The notes beneath the pieces were generated by a model that was not told where the DNA came from, made no database searches, and was given only the letters and a program-made list of their open reading frames with translations. The translations under genes were made by a program, and so were the position numbers. DNA of 6,131 bases from contig NHBP01000065.1 of the NCBI GenBank assembly GCA_002168195.1, positions 28,775 to 34,905 of the forward strand. The letters run 5' to 3'. The DNA comes from Planctomycetaceae bacterium TMED10 (GTDB lineage Bacteria; Planctomycetota; Planctomycetia; Pirellulales; UBA7805). Shown piece by piece: positions 1 to 6,131 of the stretch; position 1 is the stretch's first letter; each line of letters opens with the position of its first letter.

Positions 1-3
1 CCT

Positions 4-2406
4 ATGAGCGAGGAAACTTGCCAAATAAGATTTCCTAATCTCGATCTCCGGAAAGCGGAAATACTTCCTTATCTGGAGATGCACTCTTCGGGTAGTTCTG
101 ACACTCCGGGTGCTACCCTTTCACCAGAAGACCCGGGTGATGATGCGATCACACTACCACTACATTTTGCTGATTATGAATTACTTGAAGAAATTGGCCG
201 AGGCAGCATGGGTATCGTCTATCGAGCCAAGCAAATCAGCAACCCACGCATTGTCGCGATTAAGATTTTGCAGACGAGAATACTTGATGCCTCATCTGCG
301 GGCGCTATTGATCGATTCAAACAAGAAATAAAAACCGCGGCTAAATTAAGGCATGAGAATATCGTACGCGTTTTTGATGTCAGTGAGAATAAAGGGCGGC
401 ACTTTTTTGCTATGCAGTATGTACGAGGGAAGAGTCTTGGCAAAATTACCTTACGACGACCGCTCGACAATTTGCTTGCAGCAAAATATCTGGAGCAAGT
501 TGCGAGGGCGATAAATTACTCGCATCGAAGCGGTATTCTGCATCGAGATCTTAAACCCGCAAACATTCTCATCGATGATGACACCGACCGAGCCTTAGTC
601 GCCGATTTTGGGTTAGCAAAGGTGCTGGAACGCGGACACAGCATCACAGCGATTGGGGAAACTCTTGGCACGCCATCTTTCATGGCCCCTGAGCAAGCTC
701 GGGATGCCGTGGAAGCTACTGAGCAGAGCGATATTTACAGCCTGGGAGCCACCCTCTATGCGATTTTATCTGGCAAGCCACCTTTTTTCGCGGCGCGCTC
801 ATCGGAAACACTTCGCCAGTTGATTGAAGAGCATCCCACTCCACTGCGTCAACTCAATATAAATGTAGACAAAGATCTCGAAACGATTTGCATGAAGTGC
901 ATGCGGAAAAAATCCGCACATCGCTATGCAAGTGCCGATGAATTAGCAGATGACCTGGCGAGGTACTTGCGCGGGAAAAAAATACATGCTCGACCACGGG
1001 TAGAAATATCAAGAGTCTTCCGCTCGATGCGTCACAATCGGCGAAGGTTGATTACGGTAATTTTCGCCGCCACACTCTTGGTGTGCGGATCTGTCGCACT
1101 TTCCTATCAATATTTTATTTCTGCAAATACCAAGTCGCAATCTATTAAGCGCATGGAGAAGGCAGAAGAATCAGTGGGCAATGCAGTGGCGGGGCTCGTT
1201 GACGAAGAATCAATAGTTACGGCGCCTAAGCCAGCAAGCGAAAAAAAATTATTGCAGGAATTTCTTCGCTATTACTCAGGCCTCGTTCAATCTGACGAAA
1301 ATAAAAACGTAGACCCTTATCTCACAGCGATCGCGCGCTTACAAATGGCGCGTATTGAGACGAGTCTAGGAAATCTTGAAGTCGCTGATCGATTATTACA
1401 TACCCTTATTCAAGATCTAAGAGAGGGGGATGCAGCGTTAGAGAAAAATGCGAGCCTTAGCCTGAGCGGCACACACCCTCGCTCCACGCTGCTTCTGGCT
1501 CGTGCGTGGTTTTCGCTTGGTATTGTAAACCAGCGTTTGAAGAATATTGATCGCGCAGCCAAAGACTTTCAGAAGGCGGCCAAATTATTCAACTACCTTC
1601 TAAATGTTGTTCCAACGCTTCCGGATGTCCAACTATTGGCCGCTGACAACTACGTAAAAATGGGATCGCTTGCTCTTGGCCAACGACGATGGGCACCTTC
1701 CCAAAAATACTTCGATGAAGCAATTAATTCTTATCAACGCTTAATAGAAACTCCGCAACCTATCGATGCAGCATTTTTTGGCTTGGCACGTTGTTACAAA
1801 TATCGTGGTGACTGGGAACGATTACGAGGCAATCAACGTGGATACCGTCAATACCTGGAGGCTTCTTATCGGGAATTGGAACAGATTGTCGAGACACCAC
1901 AGCACACACCTACTTTAAAAACAATCAGACCGCTCGTCACAACTTGTCGCGATCTTGGAAATTCGTACGCGACGTCAAAAGATAGCAAAACTGCGCTTCT
2001 GTGGTATGAAAAAGCGTTTCATTCGAGCACACTCGTTTCCTCCATAGGTGATCCCACCGGCGCATACGATGCGCTGAAGGCAGATGTACTCGTCAACTGG
2101 GCAACTTCCCTAACCATTGTTGGGCAGGATAAAAAAGCGATGGAGAAATGCGGTAACGCATTGAAGATTTGGCAAGTGATCCATGAGCAACACCCCAACA
2201 ATCGTCAGTTTGCCGCGCAACGTGCAGTCGCGATGGGACAACTGAGTCGAATACAGATAAAGGTGGGAAATTTGGATGCGGCCCGCAATCATCTCATGGA
2301 AGCTAAACAAGTGCTTTCCAAATTACTCCGCGAGCAGCCCGGGGAAGCCCAGTTTTCTTCGGAACTGGAAAAGATCCTGCGTCTTCTGCAGCAACTAGGG
2401 AACTGA
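4..2406 (+). CDS. Membrane-anchored Ser/Thr protein kinase with C-terminal TPR-like repeats
   Basis: This is a Hanks-type (PknB-like) serine/threonine kinase that should phosphorylate cytoplasmic proteins and signal from the membrane. The kinase domain covers about residues 58-325 and has every key element: glycine loop GRGSMG (65-70), Lys87 in VAIK, the likely helix-C Glu108, catalytic loop HRDLKPAN (180-187) with Asp182, DFG (201-203), APE (228-230) and Asp243 of subdomain IX. Thr220 and Thr223 are likely activation-loop phosphosites. A basic stretch (SRVFRSMRHNRRR, 336-348) precedes one hydrophobic helix (about 349-371), which places the kinase inside and the tail outside. Residues 440-790 hold roughly six TPR-like helical pairs, clearest at 499-530, 545-580, 648-675 and 738-770. 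This architecture is common in Planctomycetota. The substrate and signal are unknown. Only three bases precede the ATG and they continue the open frame, so no ribosome site can be judged and the N-terminus may be longer. The 203-base gap to mlaE leaves co-transcription uncertain. Confidence 0.93.
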   Translation: MSEETCQIRFPNLDLRKAEILPYLEMHSSGSSDTPGATLSPEDPGDDAITLPLHFADYELLEEIGRGSMGIVYRAKQISNPRIVAIKILQTRILDASSAGAIDRFKQEIKTAAKLRHENIVRVFDVSENKGRHFFAMQYVRGKSLGKITLRRPLDNLLAAKYLEQVARAINYSHRSGILHRDLKPANILIDDDTDRALVADFGLAKVLERGHSITAIGETLGTPSFMAPEQARDAVEATEQSDIYSLGATLYAILSGKPPFFAARSSETLRQLIEEHPTPLRQLNINVDKDLETICMKCMRKKSAHRYASADELADDLARYLRGKKIHARPRVEISRVFRSMRHNRRRLITVIFAATLLVCGSVALSYQYFISANTKSQSIKRMEKAEESVGNAVAGLVDEESIVTAPKPASEKKLLQEFLRYYSGLVQSDENKNVDPYLTAIARLQMARIETSLGNLEVADRLLHTLIQDLREGDAALEKNASLSLSGTHPRSTLLLARAWFSLGIVNQRLKNIDRAAKDFQKAAKLFNYLLNVVPTLPDVQLLAADNYVKMGSLALGQRRWAPSQKYFDEAINSYQRLIETPQPIDAAFFGLARCYKYRGDWERLRGNQRGYRQYLEASYRELEQIVETPQHTPTLKTIRPLVTTCRDLGNSYATSKDSKTALLWYEKAFHSSTLVSSIGDPTGAYDALKADVLVNWATSLTIVGQDKKAMEKCGNALKIWQVIHEQHPNNRQFAAQRAVAMGQLSRIQIKVGNLDAARNHLMEAKQVLSKLLREQPGEAQFSSELEKILRLLQQLGN

Positions 2407-2448
2407 TTGCCACACCCCGGTTTTGACGTCTCCTTCGCCGGCAATCGG
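2403..2448 (+). repeat. Inverted repeat spanning the kinase stop codon, possible weak terminator
   Basis: GATTGCC at 2405-2411 is matched by its reverse complement GGCAATC at 2440-2446. In RNA, one G-U pair and one C-G pair (2404 with 2447, 2403 with 2448) extend the stem to nine pairs, with a loop of 28 bases. The left arm includes the TGA stop of the kinase gene. CACCC (2413-2417) and GGGTG (2447-2451) offer an alternative pairing. No T-run follows, so this is not a standard intrinsic terminator. It could be a weak 3' end, an mRNA-stabilising fold or chance. Confidence 0.25.
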
Positions 2449-2609
2449 GTGCAGCCAGTACCCATAACGCCCCCCTAGACTACCTGCCTTTCCTGCGCTT
2501 CCGAATCGTCAAACATTCCTCAAGCCTGAAACTTTCTCTGCCGAAGAAAAGACACGTATCGTCGCGCTAAGTCGCTGTTTTTCACTAAGCAACCTTTTGG
2601 ATCGCTGGG
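2407..2609. other. Gap between kinase and mlaE with no gene seen
   Basis: This 203-base stretch holds no open frame with a family resemblance on either strand. The mlaE frame meets a TAA stop at 2586-2588, so mlaE cannot extend into it by more than seven codons and has no alternative ATG, GTG or TTG there. I found no good sigma-70-type promoter: the TTGACG at 2423-2428 has no matching -10 box at 16-18 bases. If mlaEFD has its own promoter it should lie here, but I cannot place it. Confidence 0.5.
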
Positions 2610-3470
2610 ATGGAAATTGCAGATCAAACCACGGAAAAGAAACACCGCGTGGTGGGCCCGATCCGCTGGTTTACAGATAGTGGTGCAATCGTAATCGATT
2701 GGGTAACCGCGATTGGCGATGTCTCTTTTTTTACCATGCAAACGATATCGTGGATTTTGACTCGCCTTCCACAGAAAGAAACGCTTCTCCCCAACTTTTA
2801 TCAAGTCGGTGTTCGTAGCCTCCCGGTTGTTGCTCTAACGGGAACCTTCATTGGAATGGTACTTGCGGTACAGAGTTACGCTCAGTTTGCCCATCTAGGA
2901 TTACAAACGAGACTCGGCGGAGTCATCAATGTTTCCCTCGTTACTGAATTAGGGCCCGTGTTGGCCGGTACGATGCTGGCCGGACGGGTAGGCAGCGCAA
3001 TGGCCGCTGAATTAGGCACAATGCGTGTCACAGAACAAATCGATGCGCTCACAAGTATGGGCGCAAATCCTATACACTACTTAGTCGTTCCCAGACTACT
3101 CGCTTGCCTATTCCTCATCCCCGCATTGACGGTGGTTGCTAACTTTATGGGTGTCATTGGCGGAGCATTTTATAGCATCTTCATACTCGACATTGATGCC
3201 TTCTACTACTGGCACAACTCTCGATCCATTGTTGGTCTGTATGATCTCTTCAGTGGAATATTCAAAAGCTTATTTTTCGGTTTCTCGATTGCGATCCTCG
3301 GATGCTACCGAGGGTTTCACTGCGATCCGGGTGCGGAGGGAGTTGGACGTGCCGCAACTGCTGCTTTTGTACATGCTTTTGTCGTCATCATTGTGCTTGA
3401 TCTGTTTCTCGGTATCTTTTTGATCGGGCTTCACAAACTGGTATGGCCAGCAGGCGGTCAACTTTTTTAA
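2610..3470 (+). CDS. mlaE: MlaE-family ABC transporter permease (phospholipid transport)
   Basis: This is the inner-membrane permease of an MCE-type lipid ABC transporter. Two copies should pair with two MlaF ATPases beneath an MlaD ring. The 286-residue protein fits the MlaE permease family (PF02405), with an N-terminal extension of about 55 residues. The extension holds a likely membrane-surface helix (about 38-52) and is too short to be a fused STAS domain. The family hallmark lies at 112-146, including ELGPVLAG (113-120), AGRVGSAMAAELGTM (124-138) and TEQIDAL (141-147), followed by the PRLLA segment (161-165). Hydrophobic helices lie near 71-90, 105-125, 158-192, 215-232 and 250-275. GAEGVGRAAT (241-250) matches the usual late motif. 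The ATG is the only usable start, because a stop sits eight codons upstream; the ribosome site is weak (GGA at 2599-2601). It is followed after 28 bases by mlaF. Confidence 0.95.
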   Translation: MEIADQTTEKKHRVVGPIRWFTDSGAIVIDWVTAIGDVSFFTMQTISWILTRLPQKETLLPNFYQVGVRSLPVVALTGTFIGMVLAVQSYAQFAHLGLQTRLGGVINVSLVTELGPVLAGTMLAGRVGSAMAAELGTMRVTEQIDALTSMGANPIHYLVVPRLLACLFLIPALTVVANFMGVIGGAFYSIFILDIDAFYYWHNSRSIVGLYDLFSGIFKSLFFGFSIAILGCYRGFHCDPGAEGVGRAATAAFVHAFVVIIVLDLFLGIFLIGLHKLVWPAGGQLF

Positions 3471-3480
3471 CGATTGACCA

Positions 3481-3486
3481 AGAAGG
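3481..3486 (+). promoter_or_regulatory. Ribosome binding site that bears on the mlaF start
   Basis: AGAAGG lies 12 bases before the ATG at 3499 and 9 bases before an in-frame TTG at 3496. The TTG has the more usual spacing, while the ATG is the stronger start codon. The two choices differ by only one residue. Confidence 0.55.
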
Positions 3487-3498
3487 CAATTTTTATTG

Positions 3499-4317
3499 AT
3501 GAGTAACGGACAAGAAAATTTAAATACGCCTCTCGTTGAACTACGCGACTTAACCATTCGCTTTGGCGCACAAACGGTACTCAGTGAGATCAACCTCGAC
3601 GTAAAAAAAGGTGAAACCATTGCAATTATTGGTGAAAGTGGGTGCGGGAAAACCGTGCTTATGAAAACCATCATTCGATTAATTCGTCCCACCAAGGGAG
3701 ATGTTTTTTTTGATGGGAAAAATTTAGGCAAAACCAATGAAAAAGAATTAACCACACAACGCATGCGATTTGGCTTTGTATTTCAGGCGGCGGCTCTGTT
3801 TGACAGTATGACCGTATTTCAAAATATTGCGTTCCCTATCCGACAGCATAATGTTCGTGATCAATCTGAGATTCAGCACATCGTCAAAAAACGCCTAGCA
3901 GAGGTTGGTCTTCCGGAATCTATTCTCGAAAAAAAACCGGCGGAACTTTCGGGTGGAATGCGAAAGCGTGTTGGCCTCGCCCGCGCGCTCGCAATGGAAC
4001 CTGAAGTTATACTATACGATGAGCCGACAACAGGACTTGACCCTATCATGAGCGATGTGATCAATGCATTGATTATGCGAACGCGGTCGCATTATCCCGT
4101 TACAAGTATTGTTGTCACCCATGACATGCGCACTGCGCGAAAAGTCGCTGATCGAATTGTAATGCTTTATCCATTTCCGCGACTCAAAAGTGGTGAATCG
4201 CAAATTCTTTTCGATGGACCGCCCAATTCAATTGATCAAACTAATGATGAACGAGTTACACAATTCATTCGGGGTGAGGCTGGGTCTCGACTAAAAGAAA
4301 TGGCCATCGATGACTAA
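3499..4317 (+). CDS. mlaF: MlaF-family ABC transporter ATP-binding protein
   Basis: This is the cytoplasmic ATPase that powers the MlaE permease. Counting from the ATG at 3499 gives 272 residues, close to the family norm. All nucleotide-binding motifs are intact: Walker A GESGCGKT (45-52, Lys51), Q-loop Gln96 in FVFQ, signature LSGGMRKR (150-157), Walker B ILYDEPTTGLDP (171-182) with catalytic Glu175, and the switch histidine His208 in VTHDM. LSGGMRKRVGLARA and the segment FQAAALFDSMTVFQNI (95-110) are characteristic of the MlaF/Ttg2A/TGD3 branch rather than of sugar or amino-acid importers. The protein runs on about 60 residues past the H-loop; in E. coli MlaF the C-terminal end contacts the partner subunit and MlaB, but no mlaB is visible here. 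An in-frame TTG at 3496 would add one Met and has better ribosome-site spacing. The gene sits between mlaE and mlaD on the same strand. Confidence 0.95.
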   Translation: MSNGQENLNTPLVELRDLTIRFGAQTVLSEINLDVKKGETIAIIGESGCGKTVLMKTIIRLIRPTKGDVFFDGKNLGKTNEKELTTQRMRFGFVFQAAALFDSMTVFQNIAFPIRQHNVRDQSEIQHIVKKRLAEVGLPESILEKKPAELSGGMRKRVGLARALAMEPEVILYDEPTTGLDPIMSDVINALIMRTRSHYPVTSIVVTHDMRTARKVADRIVMLYPFPRLKSGESQILFDGPPNSIDQTNDERVTQFIRGEAGSRLKEMAIDD

Positions 4318-4382
4318 CTCCGTGTTTGATTAGCAATTATTTAACAATGTGCATTAAATTCCTATTTGGGTAAGGCTTTATC
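4318..4382. other. AT-rich spacer between mlaF and mlaD
   Basis: This 65-base spacer is richer in A and T than the flanking genes. ATTTAA (4339-4344) and TTAAAT (4354-4359) could pair around a nine-base loop, but the stem is all A-T and weak. No clear terminator or promoter is present, which fits read-through from mlaF into mlaD. Confidence 0.4.
4372..4375 (+). promoter_or_regulatory. Ribosome binding site of mlaD
   Basis: AAGG ends seven bases before the ATG at 4383, a normal spacing. It supports this ATG as the mlaD start. Confidence 0.55.
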
Positions 4383-5570
4383 ATGGATGAACGTGTCGCG
4401 CAAGCCAGGGTCGGTATTGTCGTCATATCGGCACTCATATTGACCGCCATACTGATCGTGCTTTTTGGTGACTTTCCCTCCATGTTTCATACTGGAAAGA
4501 CGATCAGCGTCCGGTTTACTAATGCCCCCGGTGTTACTAAAGGCACGCCCGTCCGCAAGAGTGGCATTTTGGTTGGTCGCGTTAGTAAGGTTGAATTTGT
4601 CAAAGATTCACCTGATGTACTCGTAACGTTGAGCCTGAACGCCGGGACACAAATTTATGAAGATGAAAATTGTTCCATTAATAACGCGTCCCTACTGGGC
4701 AATTCTTTCATTGAATTTATTCCGGGGACTAAAACGTCGCACAAGCTAATCCCCGACAATGCGGAAATTAAAGGCCTGTCCCGACGCAATCCTCTAGAAA
4801 TGCTCGGGGGCTTGGAAAATGACCTTCGCAATACTTTGAATTCCGTGAGTACCGCCAGCAATCAGTTCGGCAAGTTGGGTGAACAACTCAACAAATTAGT
4901 TACCAACCATGACGAAGATCAATTTCACCGGATCGTGAATAAGTCTGAAGAAACGCTTGATAGTATTCATCTAACCATGGAGAAGTTGAATCACATTCTT
5001 GGCGACGAGGCGATGCAAGAGAACTTGAGAAATGGAATTAATGAAATCCCGCAAGTCGTCAAGCAGACCCGAGACACTTTGACAGAGATTCAAATTGCTG
5101 TGAAACACGCCGATCGTAATTTAGAAAATCTTGAAGGGTTTACAGGACCGCTTGGCGAAAACGGTGCGCAAATCGTAAATCGACTCGATTCGAGTCTTGC
5201 CAAATTTGAATCTGTACTCTCACAGTTCGATACTTTCACAGGCCAGCTAAATAGTCAGGAAGGAACGATCGGTCAATTAATCAACAATCCGGCATTGTAT
5301 AACAATTTGAATCGCGCGGCCGTCAATATTGATAGAGTCACCAGTCAACTTCAGCCCATCATGGGAGATATTCGCATCTTTTCGGACAAGATCGCTCGTG
5401 ATCCTGCACAACTCGGTTTAGCCGGAGCAATCCACCATCGAAAAGACCAAGGAAAATATCCCAATTTTGAAATCTCGGAAGAACCACCTCTTACATGGCG
5501 CGATGATCTTAGACCACCGGCAGATTGGCGGAACGCGCCTCTGCCAGCGACGCCAGTCTATCAACAGTAA
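4383..5570 (+). CDS. mlaD: MlaD-family MCE protein with long helical C-terminal extension
   Basis: This is the membrane-anchored, lipid-binding MCE subunit of the transporter. A short basic/acidic N-terminus is followed by one transmembrane helix (about 9-29, GIVVISALILTAILIVLFG). The single MCE domain (PF02470) spans about 39-115, with VRFTNAPGVTKGTPVRKSG at 43-61 and the closing signature NASLLGNSFIEF (101-112). MCE domains form hexameric rings with a central lipid pore. The 395 residues are about twice the length of E. coli MlaD (183). Residues 140-335 are predicted to be mostly helical with spaced Leu/Ile/Val positions, suggesting a coiled-coil tube. EGTIGQLINNPALYNNLN (293-310) is a recurrent motif in long MCE proteins. 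The end (about 355-395) is polar, rich in Pro and Trp, and probably flexible. There is no lipobox. It is the last gene of the mlaEFD set and ends 20 bases from the convergent lipoprotein gene. Function rests on family; the lipid and direction of transport are unknown. Confidence 0.94.
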   Translation: MDERVAQARVGIVVISALILTAILIVLFGDFPSMFHTGKTISVRFTNAPGVTKGTPVRKSGILVGRVSKVEFVKDSPDVLVTLSLNAGTQIYEDENCSINNASLLGNSFIEFIPGTKTSHKLIPDNAEIKGLSRRNPLEMLGGLENDLRNTLNSVSTASNQFGKLGEQLNKLVTNHDEDQFHRIVNKSEETLDSIHLTMEKLNHILGDEAMQENLRNGINEIPQVVKQTRDTLTEIQIAVKHADRNLENLEGFTGPLGENGAQIVNRLDSSLAKFESVLSQFDTFTGQLNSQEGTIGQLINNPALYNNLNRAAVNIDRVTSQLQPIMGDIRIFSDKIARDPAQLGLAGAIHHRKDQGKYPNFEISEEPPLTWRDDLRPPADWRNAPLPATPVYQQ

Positions 5571-5590
5571 TAGCCATCAGGCCATCGACT

Positions 5591-6097
5591 TTACAACGGT
5601 AAGCGATTATCTACCGGAGGTGGAGGCGGCAGCGGACTCGGGAGAGCATGACCCGGGACCGGCAATGATTCAAGCGGTAATTCTGTTGCTTCGAGAACTT
5701 CCGATTGCTGTCGAAGTTCCTGAGCGCGCTCTAAGAGTTGGTCCGTGGGCACGACAATCGCTTGCTCCATATTGTAGCTAAACAGTCGATCGTCATTAAT
5801 CTTTCCGGGCGAAAAATGCTCGCTAAAGAAATCAACACCAGGCCATTGATACCAAGGAGTTGGAATGGGCTGTAAGACAGTCAGTGTTTCGTAGCCCGCC
5901 TTGGACAGTTGAATTTTTCGCGTGCCATAGTAAATGAAGCTAGTCGATACGGGAGTTCTCCCAACTTCGACATCATCCACCTTGACGATTGCTCCCGGTG
6001 GATTTGAGGAAATTGTCATTCGTCGCTGCACACATCCACACAGCAAGAGCACAACCAAAAGCAGGCTAGTTATTTCTGGAGATAAAAATTTGGACAC
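5591..6097 (-). CDS. PEGA-domain lipoprotein
   Basis: This is a small envelope lipoprotein of 168 residues and unknown role. Its N-terminus is a type II signal peptide: a hydrophobic core at about 10-19 and a lipobox LCGC (19-22), with Cys22 the predicted lipid-modified residue. Val follows at +2, which under the E. coli rule argues against inner-membrane retention. A PEGA domain (PF08308) covers about 27-72: SSNPPGAIVKVDDVEVGRTP (30-49), then a strand pair ending KAGYETL. PEGA domains are small beta-folds found on bacterial surface and envelope proteins. Next come an aromatic stretch (PTPWYQWPGVDFF, 79-91), a predicted helix (118-135) and a proline-rich tail containing a run of five Pro (157-161). 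The start is GTG; an in-frame stop (TAA) lies three codons upstream, and the next Met (27) would lose the signal peptide, so GTG is the best choice despite no ribosome site. It converges on mlaD. The combination resembles a family I associate with Planctomycetota. Confidence 0.85.
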   Translation of the reverse strand: MSKFLSPEITSLLLVVLLLCGCVQRRMTISSNPPGAIVKVDDVEVGRTPVSTSFIYYGTRKIQLSKAGYETLTVLQPIPTPWYQWPGVDFFSEHFSPGKINDDRLFSYNMEQAIVVPTDQLLERAQELRQQSEVLEATELPLESLPVPGHALPSPLPPPPPVDNRLPL

Positions 6098-6102
6098 AGA
6101 AA

Positions 6103-6131
6103 TTTATCGCGCGTGTATTTGAATTAGTAAA
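6103..6131 (-). promoter_or_regulatory. Candidate promoter of the PEGA lipoprotein gene
   Basis: Reading the minus strand, TTTACT (6131-6126) and GATAAA (6108-6103) are separated by 17 bases and each match four of six consensus sigma-70 positions. The -10 box ends five bases before the GTG start codon, so transcription would begin at or next to the start codon. That would fit a leaderless mRNA and the lack of a ribosome site. The region is AT-rich and the match is modest, so chance is possible. Confidence 0.25.

Noticed and set aside
2423..2451. TTGACG as a -35 box for mlaE
   Set aside because: The bases 16-18 downstream are G+C-rich (around CGGGTG) and do not resemble a -10 box.
2520..2804. 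94-codon minus-strand frame entering the kinase-mlaE gap
   Set aside because: Most of it is antisense to mlaE and the composition looks non-coding; no domain or start signal.
3270..3764. 164-codon minus-strand open frame across the mlaE-mlaF junction
   Set aside because: It lies opposite two clear genes, has no family resemblance and includes the reverse complement of Walker A coding sequence; it is a shadow.
4326..4359. Possible internal promoter before mlaD in the AT-rich spacer
   Set aside because: TTGATT and TTAGCA have no -10 box better than four of six matches at a sensible distance; AT-richness alone explains the hits.
4339..4359. ATTTAA/TTAAAT hairpin between mlaF and mlaD
   Set aside because: The six-pair stem is all A-T with a nine-base loop and no T-run, so it is too weak to call a terminator.
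5635..5665. CCCGG-rich self-complementary bases near the lipoprotein 3' end
   Set aside because: They lie inside coding sequence, pair over only four or five bases and have no T-run; codons for Gly, Pro and Ser explain them.
5467..5781. 104-codon plus-strand frame overlapping the end of mlaD and the lipoprotein gene
   Set aside because: It overlaps mlaD in another frame and runs antisense to the lipoprotein's coherent tail; no ribosome site or recognisable domain.

Overview
The window looks like a chromosomal segment from a member of the Planctomycetota. This is an inference from gene content: a large Ser/Thr kinase with a single membrane span and a TPR tail, an MCE-type lipid-transport operon, and a small PEGA lipoprotein with a Trp/Tyr/Pro-rich middle. 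Base composition is close to balanced and looks even across the genes. I see no insertion sequence, tRNA, rRNA, CRISPR array or phage gene.

Layout. (1) Bases 4-2406, plus strand: an 800-residue protein kinase with a full set of catalytic motifs, one transmembrane helix and a C-terminal TPR-like region predicted to lie outside the cytoplasm. Its reading frame is open to the left edge, so the true start may lie upstream. (2) Bases 2407-2609: a 203-base gap with no convincing gene. It opens with an inverted repeat that spans the kinase stop codon. (3) Bases 2610-5570, plus strand: three genes in the order mlaE (permease), mlaF (ATPase), mlaD (MCE substrate-binding protein with a long C-terminal extension). 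The gaps are 28 and 65 bases, so this is probably one operon. (4) Bases 5591-6097, minus strand: a PEGA-domain lipoprotein that converges on mlaD with only 20 bases between the stop codons.

How the genes work together. MlaE and MlaF should form the inner-membrane ABC core. MlaD should sit on it as a ring with a long helical extension into the periplasm and carry lipids between membranes. No mlaC (periplasmic shuttle) or mlaB (STAS regulator) lies in the window. The long MlaD may take over part of the bridging role, as in needle-like MCE proteins. The kinase and the PEGA lipoprotein may be unrelated neighbours. Both are nevertheless envelope proteins, and a link to lipid transport is a testable but unproven idea. 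Nothing here clearly amounts to a new system. The most interesting points are the reduced E-F-D transporter with its extended MlaD, and its two envelope-associated neighbours.
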